From: Saposhnikovia divaricata
Taxonomy: Eukaryota; Streptophyta; Magnoliopsida; Apiales; Apiaceae
Direction: 5' to 3'
DNA length: 64,000 bases
NCBI GenBank assembly: GCA_036435485.1
Contig: CM071600.1
Span: forward strand, 52,821,546 to 52,885,545
Shown: piece after piece, positions 11,211-25,206 of the stretch
How positions within the stretch are numbered: position 1 is the first letter of the stretch
How the letters are laid out: each line of letters opens with the position of its first letter
Translations under genes and position numbers: made by a program
Notes under the pieces: model-generated
The model's input: only the letters and a program-made list of their open reading frames with translations
Database searches by the model: none
Told to the model about the DNA's origin: nothing

Positions 11211-14200
11211 ATTCTTCATTTCAGTTTACCAAACATTCCCTTAATTCTCTACACATCTTTGTCCTTCCCCATAATTTATTTATTTTCCTCTAACATTATT
11301 CTTTATTGTATATACTCTATTTTCTTGGTCAATACTGACTGAATTCTAATTTTGAATAATACCTTCTATAGGTATCGGCCACCACACTGGCCTTCCCTAG
11401 GTAATAACAAATTTCTCCATTATACACCCTGCTCCCTCTCGTCACCTTCTCTTTCTTATGTTTAGTGCTAATATGAAGATATATTTATGGCACTTGTGGA
11501 GAAATTTTCACACTTTTCTCATAAGGTTAACGTCTCAGTTTTATGCGTGAACGCCATCATGACAGACTCACGGTTAGTGCTATCTCATAATCTTTATGCT
11601 GTTTAGAAGAATAGGCTATCATCCTTTTTCTACTGCATCAGCACACCTCTTAAACTCTCGAAAGACGCATCATCGTGACTCTCAAAGTCCTCTTTTTATC
11701 ATCAAGTATAGCTAACAACGAGGTTGTTGCTAATATCTCATTTCATCCCAAAACTTTGTTCATTAATCCATAAAGGCTTCTTACTCATTAGTCCATTCAA
11801 ACGATACTACCACAATTTTATAACGTTTATATTAGTGTGAAATGCCAACTTTGGCACAGTACAGAGGTCGATCTTGAGTTGGTAAAACCTTCTCTTCAAC
11901 CTTATCTTTGAAAAACAACTACTCATTTTAACTAGTCAACAATTCCTCCATTTTCGATAAGGGTATCAGTTCTCGATGGTATATGTAAGATGTCATATGC
12001 TCGTCCTCCTTCACAACCGGCGCCAATCAGCCTGAGGCCTGCATGCTACTGCGATTCCCAATAAACTTGATTAGGTGGTGATCTCGAAGGATCATTGTCA
12101 TATATCCATGCATCCATTTGCTATTAGGGGCCTGTTAAACTTTATGTCTCTCTATGTGCATCAATGCCTTTAAGCTAAATAAAGCTTCACATTCTTGCCA
12201 CGATATTTCTTCCTTTCTTGTCCATCTCACTTCCAGGTAGTTTCCTCTAAGGATATGTTTTACATCGCAATCGATTTGCATTTCTTGGATCAGGAAAAGG
12301 CTTGGTAACTCCAGAATTCATTAATATAACATCCTGACAACTGTTGGTAGGAGCGTGCTCCCAACCACCTCATCATTTCTTATAACTTTCCCCACACCAA
12401 TATTAAAGGTCTTGTGGGATGCCCTGACATGTTATCTCTACTTCAATAATTACTCGGCATAACGCTCTGGCTGCACAATTACAACATTTGGTTTTTGATC
12501 TCATATTGGTGTAACGGTTCATAATTGTACCTCCCGTTCACCTTAGAGTAATCACTTTGAAAGGAATGGTTTCAAAATAACAAGGTCCAATAGATAATCT
12601 CAATAAGAATTCCACATTGGATGTTCCAAGAATGTTGATGGTTCCAAATACTAGGAGTCTCGATTTTTGGAGATGTGAGGATGGACAGAAAGAATACAAC
12701 AAGGTTTATTCCTTCCCGTCCTGATAATTCTGTAATATGACACCATAGAGAATGTTGCACAAGGGCAATGATTGTTGGGTACAAAAGTCATAAAGACGGT
12801 CTTTATACAATTCTTACATCGGGTGGATACTTTTCCTCCTGAATAATAAGAGGAAATCTAAAGTCGCATTGATGAAGGTCAGCCAATAGAAAACAATTCT
12901 ACTCCATGACAATTAAAGAATGAAGTAGTTTGTCACTCAAGTAATCAATGGTTTCAAATGAATTCTCATTGTATGAAATGAAAGAATAAAATATTCAAGT
13001 GATATAAAGTCTGATACGAAGATGGGTAAGAGTTCAAGTCGAATGGGCGACCTCACTAGGTCTCAATCAAGTTATTCGTCCAAACTTTCATCATCATACT
13101 TTACCACATGCAAAATGCATTGTGGAATGAATTAAATTGGGAGTTGGACCAGTGAAACAATAACTAGTCCTTTTCAAGAAACACTAGCGACTAGCTAGAC
13201 AAAATTTGCTAGTTCACCTGTTTGAGACATCACCACCAGCTAGGACAATTAGCTAGGTGTTCTTCACAACATTACAATTTTGAGTAGTTGGAACAATCAA
13301 CTAGTCATTCATATTGACATAACGACTAGCCAGTTTCAATTGGATAGAACGGAATTTCAACATCGTAGCCACTGAAGAAACTTTAGGCTTCTCGGACAAC
13401 GAATGAAAATAAGAAGTTATTAAGTTTGAAAAAAAGAAAACTATAAAATCTGAAGAGAATGTTCTACGTATCGGAACAATCGATAACCTCTCATCAAATA
13501 TTACTTATCAGTGAAACGGTCCACCCAAGGGTGCCTCCGTACACCTGCTTTATCAGATCCGACAATAGAATTAAATTTGGAATGCCAATATCAAGATGAT
13601 ATCCTTACTATGATTTCAATGTACGGTGTACAATCTCATCTTGAATAGAAGAAAAGAATTCATGAGGGATGTCTGGACATTAGATCATCCCTGTCCTCAG
13701 TAATTTTTTGAATATTTATGAGCTCAACTGAAGAATGTAAGTATGAAAGAAGCAATCAAATATCGATATTCGTTAAGTAGTATTCGTCGATTAATTAAGG
13801 AAATATTTGTGGAACATTCCTTGGATAATTGAAAGAGAGTGTAAATAGTCCTGAGCAGAAATAATTATAAACTTCAAATAGAATGCTCGGGCTCAATTAA
13901 GATACTTTGGATGAGTCCCGGTTTAGAGAAAGTATATCACTGGTTGTTATTCCACAAGTTTGAAGTAGAAAGCTAGGAGGGTTACCTGATATAAGCTAAT
14001 CGAGGTAACATGGTTAGTGAACAGCTTAAAATGAAGTAGTGCACCAGCCGGTAGTTATCAAAATAAGTTAATAATCATTCGTGCATCTCATTATCACCAC
14101 TATGAGGGTAACTCCATCTCTTCGTCTTCGTAATACAAGACACCAACTAGTGCGTCTCTCAATCATCATCTTAAAGTCATTTATCGAGTTAGGGTTTCAC

Positions 14201-15201
14201 CAATATATCTGTCATTTATGTGGTTTATCTTGAAGACCAAGCTTGACATCATTCCGGGGACACCTGCTAAGTCTATGGGGTCCTACTTCATGCCTTCCGA
14301 CATGAATCACAAGTGGCCAGTTCCCCCTGGGAACAGATCAAAGAGATCTCTCAGGGATCTCAGTGCAGTTCATAGGTTCAGTGGCGGGTGTGTGTATTTG
14401 AACATATACCAAAAATATTGAGGTCTACAATACGTATATACGTAGTCCCTGCTAACATCTCTATCAAAGAATCCCACTCTAGACCCGCTGGTCTTTTCTT
14501 TTGGTAGACTCTGAGATCACTGTATCGCTCGTTGCAACCATATTCAACTTCTCTCGAGTCCCTTTGTTAATTCTACTTGTTTGTTCTCCAAGTTGAACTA
14601 CCATGTTCCCGCGTTCGAATCATGCGTGGAATTATCTAGCACGCTCGTCTTATGATAACATTCTCGTATAACACATGTAAAATTCGCCATCAAGGGTAAT
14701 GGAATCCACAACGACAGGGTGACCAACCTTCAGGTAAACCCGTTACTTATCGAAAATCGGATCTTATAACCAAAGTAAAGGACTTTCATTACTCCAAGTA
14801 CTAAGTACCCTTAATTATGTAGGGAAGTCCAAACTTCTTGATTCTTAAAATGCCGCCTCCTGAACTGTGGAGGAATATGGGCCACAAAATTTATGTCAGC
14901 CTAGTCATCCGATCATATTGGCAATATCGCCTCTACCTCAGCTGTTCTCGAGATTTCGCTCTACTTCCTATATCATTATCTATGATAAGTCATGTACGAC
15001 TCTCAAACCTCTATTCATCATTCTGAAGGTCTCTAAGGATTCTATCGACCCTAGTATAATACCTCCAGAAACACTCCAGTCCATTCTACTCACCGGTACC
15101 TCTTCCGGTAGTCCAATCATAAGTTTACTACGAACTCTTATGTCATTCTCCTACTTAGACTTAACTCTCAACACTCTTGTTTCTGAGTACTGTAACTTAT
15201 C
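11211..15201 (-). other. Decayed interior of the chromovirus (former pol, gag and leader)
   Basis: About 4 kb without any long frame. Position between integrase and primer site implies it once held gag, protease and RT, but no motif could be read with confidence. Near 13140-13340 short CTAGTC and CTAGC words recur many times. The part nearest the primer site (14820-15200) is leader-like. Confidence 0.4.
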
Positions 15202-15213
15202 GCTCTGATACCA
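15202..15213 (-). other. Chromovirus primer-binding site (initiator tRNA-Met)
   Basis: The minus strand reads TGGTATCAGAGC four bases inside the right LTR, the classic complement of plant initiator tRNA-Met. It fixes the element as minus-oriented with the right LTR as 5' LTR. Confidence 0.9.
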
Positions 15214-15217
15214 TTTC

Positions 15218-18200
15218 TGTAACGCCCCCAAATCTGAGGTCAAAGATTCAGGTCATCACATCACCATCCAACTATATCATACCTGTATTAACTGCACAAC
15301 TCCACAATACATCCTTCCAGACCACAATCTTAAGCACAAACAAGTTAGAGCCTCAGAAACGATAATCAAAAGTGCCACTAAATATTACAATTCATTTGTA
15401 AAAATCAGAGTCTTACGCAATTCCACTTATACAACTATACTTGAAGACAAGTCTTACTATTACAGTTGAAAACCTATCAGACTACTCTGTAGTATTTATC
15501 AGGAACTAAATCTTCTACCCCTCTTCTGCTGGTGCGGAGTTAATCGGCCAGATTCTTCCCTTTCTGAAAAGTTTTTATAAAGCAAGAATGAGCTACATAA
15601 CGCTCAGCAAGTTCACCATTTTGCAAAATAATAATGTGGTTTATTTCGAAAAACATTCCCAACTATATGGGTATATATCTCATATTTCAAAACATAATTG
15701 GACAATGTATATATCCGAGTTTGGAATAAAACATCTATACTCACTAAGGAGCTTTAAGAATAACATATGAACCCTTTATAAGGTTCCCATTTCAATATAT
15801 CTCAAGTTTGAAAATATATACATATGAGTATATCATTTTCGGCAAAACACTCTACGATTAACATACTGTACAAGGAATACATCATTGCAAACCTCTTTCC
15901 TTCCATTAGCTTAGAAGGTTTCTCATACAAAAACATTTCATTCTTTGAAACAATTGCAAGAGTGCACTAACACGTGCCAATCTTTATAGAAAACCTTGCA
16001 GTTCTAGATACTGCCCGATGTCAATATTTTCTCATCAAAACCACACTATCAGCAACTTGGCAATTAGGCCCAAGAAGCAGTGTTTGAGTATTTTTCCAAA
16101 GTGGAGGATGGGACTGGAAGAAAACATAAAAACCTGACAGGGATTGACGATAATCAGTCGCCACATCCAAGTCCAATAATCCGCGGGTCTTCTCTACCGG
16201 TAGAAGGATAGAAACTACATCCGTAACTATCCCCGGGTGAAAACTACATCCGTAATCACCCTCGATGAAAACTACATCCGTAATCATCCTTCGGCAACAC
16301 CTGGGCCGGAATAATAATTGATGGACCGCCTGGCTCACGGCCGCTTACACATCCCGGGAATCGTTCGTCAACGGTTCCCACACCTGCCAGAGTCCCTTTT
16401 TCTTTTTCTTTTGAAAACTTGATTTTGATTGAAAACAGAGTAATTGAGGTCCGACATCAGTCGACCGATGATTCTTGAAATCATACAAGAAGCAGAACTT
16501 GACCGAAGGTTTTCGAAAATGTTTTGAGTTCGAAAGAGTTCGAGTTTGAAAGTATTAAATGTATCTTGGATTGACTTCGTCTTTAAAATAATGAACGATA
16601 ATTAATAAATAATATTTTAAGATTTAATATTAATAATTAATAAAATAATTATTCGATAAAATAAACTTTTAATCCAAGATAGGGTTTCGAGTATTTACGA
16701 AGATATGAAAATAATTACTTGAGTATACGATACTCCCCGAATGACCCTTCGGGTTTTCGCAATCTAGTTACGATATAATAATATACCGCTCCCCGGTCAA
16801 TAGTATATACGGACCGCTACGACCTCTATTTCTAGAGTCGTTGTCCGAGGAAAACATTTCAGTCTAAGTTCAAGGGGTACAAACATATATGTACTTATAC
16901 AATCTCAATTGCATCCATACTTCGATAAACATAACATTTGATATAATTGAAAACTACAAACACAACAGTGAAAGTCCTTGTATATGTATAAGTTTTGAAA
17001 AGTAAACTTTCCTTGGTTTGGTTAGGGTGGTCGAGCGTGCGGAGTCGAACGATCTATACATAAGCAATAACCGCTCGTTAGTACCTTAACAATATCTCTT
17101 TAATTACGGGGTTTTAGGGGGTACGAAATTAACTTAACGACTTCGTCTTATGACACTCTAGCCCCGCTATAGGTTCATGTCATCACTCGATTACGCTCGT
17201 CACTTATTCGACTTAATTTAGTTACCACATTCGAATCATAACCATTACCCCTAGAATTATGCTCCACTAACGACTTTTTCCCTTGCGCAAAATTTACTCT
17301 AGCATTTTTATAAAATTGAAAAATTCATATTTTAATCCAATTCTTTTTGGGTGGTCTTCACCACTTCATTTCCTAGTTTCTCAAATTTTTCCATGATCCC
17401 ACATATATTTTTAGGGGTTTAAACAAGGTTCACAAGGGGGTCACTTAGTGCAGTCCGGAATCCAGAAACACAATTTACTTCTCCGGCCATAACTTAAAAT
17501 CTATACATCACCTAGTCATGAACCTTACATTTCCAGAAACTACATTCAATTATATTTCCAACAATATATGGTAGGACCTCAGGGGACAAGATTTGAGGGT
17601 TCAAAACCAAGTTACAAGACAGGTCAATGTTCCTGGAAAAACTCAGCAAGCATGTATTACCTAGATCAACCAATTTTCTCAATTCCACAACACAACCAAC
17701 ACTTAATTCACTTAGTTCTTGCTTTATAACACTCATGGAGATACATATACTATCCACAATCATAAAAATCAAAATCACAACATCAAAACTCAAGATCCAT
17801 GTCATCCATTACTTATACAACCAAGATTAACACATATATACATGGATCTTTCACCAAACATTATAAACACTACATGGCCAAAAGGGTTTGTGATCTTTAT
17901 ACCTTCTTGAGCACCTAGGAGCCTTGGATAAGCCTTACAAAACTCAATAACACCTTGAATAGTCTCCTACAACCCTTACAATCCAAGATCTAAAAGAAAA
18001 ACCAACCATGGTTACTATTCACAATATCTATTATAATTAATATCTTGAAATTGGATGGATGAAATGGCTTGAAACTCTTAACATACCTTGCTTAGATGAT
18101 GGTGAGGGCCTAGGAATTATATCTTGATTTATGAGTGATGGGAAATGGGGGAGGAAGAATTTTCTTCTTCCTTTTTATGCTAGGCCGAGAGCTTTCTCTT

Positions 18201-18859
18201 CCAAGGGGGGGGGAGAGCTTTTGGTGTTTTTTTGATTTTTGTGTTTGTTTGTTTGGTGAATAATTGTGTTAAAGGTGTTGGGTGATACATAATGTGTATG
18301 TATAGGCAAGGTACTAGCATAGGCATGGTCACATGTACTACTTGTCTCCTCTTTTTGAAAAGCAAGGTAACTAGTTACTATTCCCCTTCCATTTGGTTAG
18401 CTAGTTTGCTTATTTCTAACCACTTGGTTGCATGGGACTTGCATGCAATACTACTCCTTGTATCATTATTCTTCCACCAATGCTTGTCATTTAATCTTTA
18501 ATTCGTATCGTATCTTAATTAATCTCTCGTAGTAATATTTTGTCACGTAGAGATTTCCCCTATAATTCCTTAAGTACTTAATTGTGTAAATCCCTCGAAT
18601 ATTCATAATTCCTCGTCATAATCCTTAATAAATCTTTCAATACTCTAATCATTTTCAAATCCCAAGTTTTATACATCTTACTAACAATAAGACTCTTGCC
18701 TTCACAATCTTCCTTTTATCTTACATAGTGAATGCAACAACACAGTTTCTCCGACAATCAATTCTATTAATCAACAGGGATGACTAGAAACGTTCCAAAT
18801 TGACAATGTCACATGATATTAAATAAAAGAAAATATTACCAAAAATTAGGGTTCTTACA
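15218..18859 (-). repeat. Chromovirus 5' LTR (3,642 bp)
   Basis: Partner of 5363-9021. About 50 substitutions over 3.6 kb were noticed by eye, plus the indel near 15500 and a G-run length change near 18205. It is followed by TSD ATAAC and the rest of the Athila LTR. Confidence 0.9.
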
Positions 18860-20347
18860 ATAACTAAGAGAAAAAAAACAACACAAAACTCAGCATAACA
18901 GCGAACAAAACAGAATAGAATCATAACATAGCAACTTGCGAAACAGAAACAATCTCACAGTCAGACCCAACTCAAATTAATACAAAACTCGGCAACTTCA
19001 GAGAACTCAGAATAGAAAACCGAAAATGAAGCTAAACTACACACAATAAACCAAGAAAACTCGAACCAAAACCAATTCGTTACACATCCAACATCAATAC
19101 AAACCAAAAAAAAAACAAGTGAAGAACTGGTCTACTTTGATTCGAAATAAAAGGAGAGAGTTGTGTTTGCCAGTATGTATCGAAGAGAAATGGAAATTTG
19201 TGCAAGAAAGGGGGAGTGGGGAAAAAGGGAGTGGTTTTTGTGTTTGAAACGAGAAAGAAACAAAAAAAAATTGTGTGGATCGCAATGAACAAAAAGAAGA
19301 ATAGGTGGGTTACTTGAATCGGTGGATTGAAATGGAAGAATGAAGGGAAATCTCGTGTTTACAGCTACAGCAAAGGAGAAAAAAAAACCGAAGAAAACAC
19401 AGGGGGTTGGGGTTTGCGAAGAAGAAGAAAAAAAAAAATATGAGCAGATGTTGAAATGCTGGATTTTATGGAAAAGACAAAGAAACAGGGAAGTTTTATT
19501 GGTTCGAATTAACAAAAAAAACGAGATAGAAAATTAATTACTGAACATTTTATTAAACTATTTTTTTTTTGTTTTTTTTGTTTTTTTTTTGAAATTAAAT
19601 ACAAGAACAAAAAGAAATTATCTACGAAATGAAATTAAGATTACACTAAATGATAATTTGGAATTTAAATGGTCCACAATAAAATTGAGATTTAAAGGGG
19701 CAAAATTATGAATTAAAACTATGAACAAGAAATTAAAGTTTCGTTATTTTCAACCCCAAGTGGTTAGCAACGGGATTTACGAAAATAACGAAATAAGGCA
19801 ACAATAACGAAAAAGCAAGACAAGAAGTAAAGAAAATAAAAATTGCATTAATTATAATAGGAGTGTTTACAAGATTTGAAACTAAAGAAAATACAAGAAA
19901 ATAAAACTACCCTAAAATCTAAGTTCCTAAATACAAGGGGGGTGAGGGGGTATTTATAGGATAGGAATTAAGGTTAAGGGGGGTGTTGGGTAAATCCCCA
20001 CCATACATTTGGGTTGTGTGGTGGTGAAATCCTAGCCATCTATTTGTTTCCTTCCTCCTTAAGCTTTGAAGAGTTGATCTTGGCCATACACTTTTCTAAT
20101 GTGTTGGGATGATCTCCACCTTCCACTTGTCTTGAATTATTCCTTTTGCTCCAAGCTCCTAATTCTTTTCCTTCTTTCATTTTTGGTCCTTTTTCTTCCT
20201 CTTTTTCCCTTCCTTGCACTTTATTCATTTATTTTGCCATTTCTTTATTTATTTACGAATTTCCTGAAATGCAACAAAATAAATTATTAAAATACGAATT
20301 CAAGCAAATAATAGGTAATAAAAATATGCAAAATTATGCACTTATCA
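18860..20347 (-). repeat. Athila 3' LTR, second piece
   Basis: Continues the LTR interrupted at 5362 and matches 26994-28477. On the minus strand a TATAAATA box lies at 19951-19958, about 400 bp from the LTR's own 5' edge, a plausible promoter. Poly-T and poly-A tracts near 19558-19590 vary between the two LTRs. Confidence 0.88.
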
Positions 20348-22210
20348 AATGCCCCCATACCTATCTTTTGCTCGTCCTCGAGTAAAACAAAAACAAAAAG
20401 AAAAAGAAAATCTAGATAAAAAGTCCTATACTCCTTTTCGTAGGTGTGACGGTTGCATTTGGCATATGCAACAAGCCCTTTAAACCCCTAGGTAGCCCTA
20501 GTGGACGAGTGAGGTCTCGTGAGGGCCCATAGTGAATGTACCCACAAAATCCATCTAGCTTGTATAAAAGATCACATGGCAATGCACACCACACATACAT
20601 GTCCTCTCATGATACATCAACTTAAGAATCAAAATGAAGTTGCAAAGTCTTGGTGTGGAAAGTGCAAGGATTCACATAGTCTACTTAAAGAACCATGCAA
20701 GAGTGATTATAAGTTCATGTCAAGTGCAAAAATTATTGGTAATCATGCTAAGTCTACAAGAGCACACCTTAGAGTCAAAACTTGAGATCTCATATGCAAA
20801 AAACAAATAAGCAATACCTCACCTTTCACTTACAAAAGAATCTTCACTCAAGAACAAGGGTAAGTGTATCACTCAATTCCAACAAAATCAAATGCATGCT
20901 TGACACTTGGTATCATCCCAACTTAAATCACAACATACATTAATGATGAAAATCAAAAGGTCTTTATAAGGGTTGTAATGGGGCTAGGGACAAGGTATGT
21001 CAAGAAAGGCCAAAATAAGGTGAAGTGTCAAAAGCTAGTAGTAACCATGAATATCATGCACAACACCAAACTTCCTCCCCACACAATTTATTTTCATTTT
21101 TCAACAAAAAGACTTGACTAGTCGAATGAAGGAGGATTACAAAAAACATAAGTATGCTCTCATATGAATATTTTTTTCATTTTTTTTTCTTTATTTTTTT
21201 TTATGAGAGCTAAGATAAATGTAACAATAATCCTCACTTAGATTTAATTTTGAAAATCGACTATCAATGTAACAACAAATATTTCCTCAAAAGTTATGAA
21301 CAAAAGTAAACCCTATTTCACACACCTTATTGCTCCCTCAAGTTCCTACTAGCCTTTGACAAAATGGGATCAAGAATACGTAAGGCTAAACAAGAAGAAG
21401 GTCTTAGGCGAGTAATGTGGTGTGTCACCGAAAGAATAAGATTAAGCTCAAAGGGTTAACTAATTGATCACATAAGCATGGTGTGGATATTTTTGGAAAT
21501 ATAGGTTATTCCTAAATGCCTTTATCATTTTATCATCAATCAATGTCATGCCTTTCAAGAAGGAACTCAAACAAGTGCTAGCGATGCAAATGACAAGTGG
21601 ACACTCAAGCAAACGAATATAAATGCAAAAGATGTGCATATAGGCTCAAAACTCACTTGGTGTGGTAAAACATAATCAATCTCAAGAAATGGTATCCTCA
21701 ATGCACCTTCTTGTACTCAAAGCATGAAGACCAAATCATCTTACACCTAATCATGACCTTCTAATTTCATGCACAATTCAAATAAGTCTACTAGTTTCAC
21801 CTTGCTAGTGTAAGTGTGTGAACAAGAACTTTAGCAAATCACTTCTCAAACAAAAGTTAATGGATCATAAGATTATCATAGCATGCAAGGGTGCATCAAG
21901 CAACTAGCAATCAATTAACAAGACTAGAATACGAAAAGAACTCTTTTTGATTTTTCCATTTTTTAATTTTTTGGATTTTCAATTTTTACTATTTACACTA
22001 AACCCCCCCCCCCCATACCTAAATCATGCATTGTCCTCAATGTATGCAAATGCAAAAGAAAAGAGAAATGAGAAAGTTGAGGAAATAACTGATAAGGGAT
22101 GACGGAGACTGAAAATTTCTTAAAATTACGAAAGAAAACAACACACACACGCACACAAATCCTCCCCCATACCTATCTTACACGAGGGGAGGCACAAGAG
22201 TAAAACCGAA
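20348..22210 (-). other. Athila 3' internal region, non-coding
   Basis: About 1.9 kb between the end of the protease frame and the 3' LTR, where a full Athila would carry RT, RNase H, integrase and sometimes an env-like frame. None is present. On the minus strand AGGTATGGGGG occurs three times (about 20352-20362, 22010-22020 and 22164-22174); the first touches the 3' LTR and is the likely polypurine tract. Confidence 0.6.
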
Positions 22211-24313
22211 CTAGCCGATGCCGGTAGGAAAATTAGGGTGCAACTTTGAGAAAATATCAAGGAATTTATGAAAATTTTTATGAACAAAGATTTTCTCAAT
22301 TAACATCGAATCATTCAACCCTAAAGAGTAATTGTCACTAATGTTCTCCCTAAACCAACTTAAGGCTTCTTTATTTTGTTTAAGTAAATTAGAGATAATG
22401 AAAGTCTGGTTAGGGTTCGAATCACTAGGAATAACATGAGACAAGGGTTCCTCTTTCCCTAACGGCTGTTGATCAAATTCGGGAAGATAAAGAGTTAAGG
22501 CAAATGCGGGTGGTGTACCCACGGGACTCTTAAGAACGGAAGTGTTAAGAACGGGCTCACTACTAACAACCTCGGGTGGAATCTCATACTTGGAACGAAT
22601 TTCTAACAAATCCCCTAAGAACTCACCGAATGTAGGTGGTTCACCAACGGGATTTTTAACAATGGCCTCAACACGAACATCCTCGAGTGGTGTCTCCTAC
22701 GGGGAACAAATGTCGTCCAACTCCCTCAACATCTCCTCCGAGGTCATATCTCTTAATGAATCAACATACTCTCGGTTACACTCATGGTTGACTTTGAAAT
22801 CCTCATTGAGAAGAGACTCAATCTCACTATCCTCAAGGTTTGACCAATTAACAATGTTATCAACAAGATTAACCGCTATTGTTTGCTCGTAAAGCTCATT
22901 GGGTTCTTTTCCGACATTAAATATGTTAAGGTTAATTGTCATATTACCAAAATTGAGTTTCATCGAACCATCCCTACAATTAATCAAGGCATTGGATGTA
23001 GCAAGAAAAGGTCGTCCAAGAATGATCGGGATTTGGTTCTTAGGATTCGTGACGGGTTGAGTCTCGAGGACAACAAAGTCAACCGGAAAGATGAATTCAC
23101 CAACCTTAATTAGTACATCCTCAATTATTCCCTTAGGCATTTTGACAGAACGATCGGCTAATTGAATTGTCATGTTCGTCTTTTGAAGTTCGCCTAAACC
23201 TAGGGCTTGGTAGACCGAAAATGGAAGCAAGTTCACACTAGCGCCTAAGTCAAGTAACGCCTTGTCCACAAAGGTATTGCCTATGACACATGAAATTGTA
23301 GGACAACCGGGGTCCTTATATTTCACGGGAATTTGATTTGAAAGAATTGAACTAACATGAGAAGTCAAAAAGGCTTTTTTAGGGACATGAGTGGAACGTT
23401 TATGAGTACACAAATCTTTTAGACACTTAGCATAAGAGGAAATTTGTTGAATGGCATCTAAAAGAGGAATGTTGATCTCGACTTGTTTGAAAACTTCCAA
23501 AATCTTTTCGATTTGAGGCGATTGTTTTTTTGAAAGAAGTCTTTGAGGATAAGGAGCTTTAGGCTTAAAGACTCGTTCGCTAGACACATCGGGAATGGAC
23601 TTGGAAAGTGGAACAACAATCAAAGATTTGTTAGGTGAAGGTAGTGTTTGAGTCGATGAAGGCTCGCTAGATGATGATGAGTTATGAGAAGATTCTGATG
23701 ACTCGGGAGTGGATTCTGAAGATGAGGGTTCAACATATGATTCTTCTCCGTCATCGGGAGACTCGACTCCTACCTGATTATCAACTTGTTTTCCCGATCT
23801 TAAAGAAATGATGGCATTAACGTTTTCGTGAGGTTTTTGATTGAGGGAAAATTTAGGGTTAACCTCAGGTTGACTCGGGAACTTATTCTTCTCTCGCTCA
23901 CACATGGCATTAGCTAATTGACTCACTTGAACCTCTAACTTAGATAAGGCTTTAGTACTATCATTCAAAAGTTGCCTATCTTGAGTCATGGTTTGCATGA
24001 AAGTTTGTTGAGATTGAGCCAAATTAGTTGTTGATTTCAAAAGCGCATCAAGAGTCTTTTCCAAAGAAGTAATTCTCTTATCCGACTCATTAAAGCCGGG
24101 TGGGTGGGCGGGTGCTTGATTTGGATAAGAAGGTTGAGTCGGATAAGGACCGAGATTTTGAGTAGGGTTTGGAAAGGGACCTTGATTTGGAGTCGAGAAA
24201 GAATTTTGATTAGGCCTTTGAAAAGATGGAGCATTTTGAAAAGGAGGTTGAAGAGAAGGTGGATTTGGTAATTTTGGCTTTGGTTCCACGAGAAATTCGG
24301 GTGATTCCTCCAC
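22211..24313 (-). pseudogene. Athila gag C-terminal region and aspartic protease
   Basis: A proline-rich linker (NPPSLQPPFQ, PSYPNQAPAH) leads to the AIISLRSGK motif often found ahead of Athila protease. A retroviral-type aspartic protease follows: LLDLGASVNLLPFSVYQALG with the D-L-G-A active-site core, then KMPKGIIEDVLIKV and IPIILGRPFLATSNALI. An in-frame TAG at 22697-22699 follows DDICSP. The same frame then continues to 22211 with a duplicated motif (KNPVGEPPTF, KSPVGTPPAF). It is shifted by one frame from the gag frame upstream. No RT follows, so the coding region ends after protease. The protease would release gag products during particle maturation. Confidence 0.82.
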
Positions 24314-25206
24314 CCGGGATTATAAGTAGGAGCAAACGGATCGTTCCTAGTGGGTGGTTGAGACACCGCATTAACTTCATCAAAAGCGGGATAGTCCGAA
24401 AAACCTTGATTGAAATTAGGGCACATAGACACATTTGAGGGGGCCTTACTAGTTTCCAGGGCTTCGAGTCTTCTAGTTAGAGTGGCTAATTTGGCATCGG
24501 TTGCAATCGAACTCCCAATCGAATGCAAACCCTTAGATGAACTAGACGACTCATTAGACTTGTTAGGTTCCCTAGTAGACTCCCACAACATGGTCTTCTC
24601 GGCTAATTCTTCGAAAAATTTCCAACCCTCGTCCTCATCTTTCTCCATGAATTTTCCTTGGCACATAGATTCCAACAACGCGGTTGTTGGTCCATCTAAG
24701 GCCTCATAAACGATCTTACAAAGCCTCCATTTTTCTATTCCGTGGTGGGGGCATTGTGATAGAAGATTTTTAAAACGATCAAAATATTTCCAAAAAGACT
24801 CGTTTTCCTTTTGATGAAATTGATTTATTTCGTTTGTAATTCTCGTAGTCTTATGGTTTGGAAAATATTTTTTTAGAAAAATAACCACAAATCCCTCCCA
24901 CGTGGAAATAGAATTAACGGGTAGACTATACAACCATTTTTTTGCATTTTCTTTTAAAGCGAAGTTGATAAGTCTTAGCCTAATGGAGTCCTCGAAAAGA
25001 TGTTGGAGTTTTTGCAATGCGCAAACCTCCTCAAATTCATGAAGAAAGAGATACGGGTCCTCACCCTCGCTCCCGTTAAATTTAGGTAACATACTGATGT
25101 GGTGAGCTTTAATTTCGAAATTATTACCATTAACGGGATGAAGGGTGATACACGAAGGTTGGGCGGAACGAGTATGATAGCAACGGTCCCTAAGAGACAT
25201 GGCCAT
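24265..25206 (-). pseudogene. Athila gag (capsid-type) protein, frameshifted at its 3' end
   Basis: The first ATG of the frame is at 25204-25206. The frame is open further up to about 25290, but only with non-ATG codons. The retrotransposon gag domain shows KWLYSLPVNSISTWEGF, FLKKYFPNHKTTRITNEI and RFKNLLSQCPHHGIEKW, the plant gypsy capsid core. It continues through PTYNPGWRNHPNFSWNQSQN near 24300. Then the meaningful reading jumps by one base, near 24262-24275, into the frame of the protease entry. The frame itself runs on to 24037 as meaningless leucine-rich sequence. Whether the shift is a programmed frameshift or a mutation is unclear; a mutation is more likely because Athila gag and protease are usually in one frame. 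Confidence 0.82.

Larger units (their letters stand above)
5363..18859 (-). mobile_element. Chromovirus-type Ty3/gypsy LTR retrotransposon (Tekay/Del-like), defective
   Basis: On the plus strand the LTRs run TGTAACGCCCCC to GGGTTCTTACA, so in the element's own direction they begin TGTAAGAACCC, a start common in plant chromoviruses. The TSD is ATCAC (5358-5362) against ATAAC (18860-18864). The primer site at 15202-15213 is complementary to initiator tRNA-Met. Only a 308-residue integrase/chromodomain frame is intact; the rest of the 6-kb interior is decayed. The LTRs nevertheless differ by only about 1.4 percent as counted by eye, so this defective copy moved recently, presumably with help. 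It interrupts the 3' LTR of the surrounding Athila element. Confidence 0.88.

Noticed and set aside
15202..15213. tRNA-like sequences at primer sites (also 26250, 40346 and 54417)
   Set aside because: They are only 12-18 bp complements of tRNA 3' ends beside LTRs, not tRNA genes.
20519..20785. 88-residue frame in the Athila 3' region
   Set aside because: It is opposite to the element's direction, has no domain and lies in non-coding sequence.
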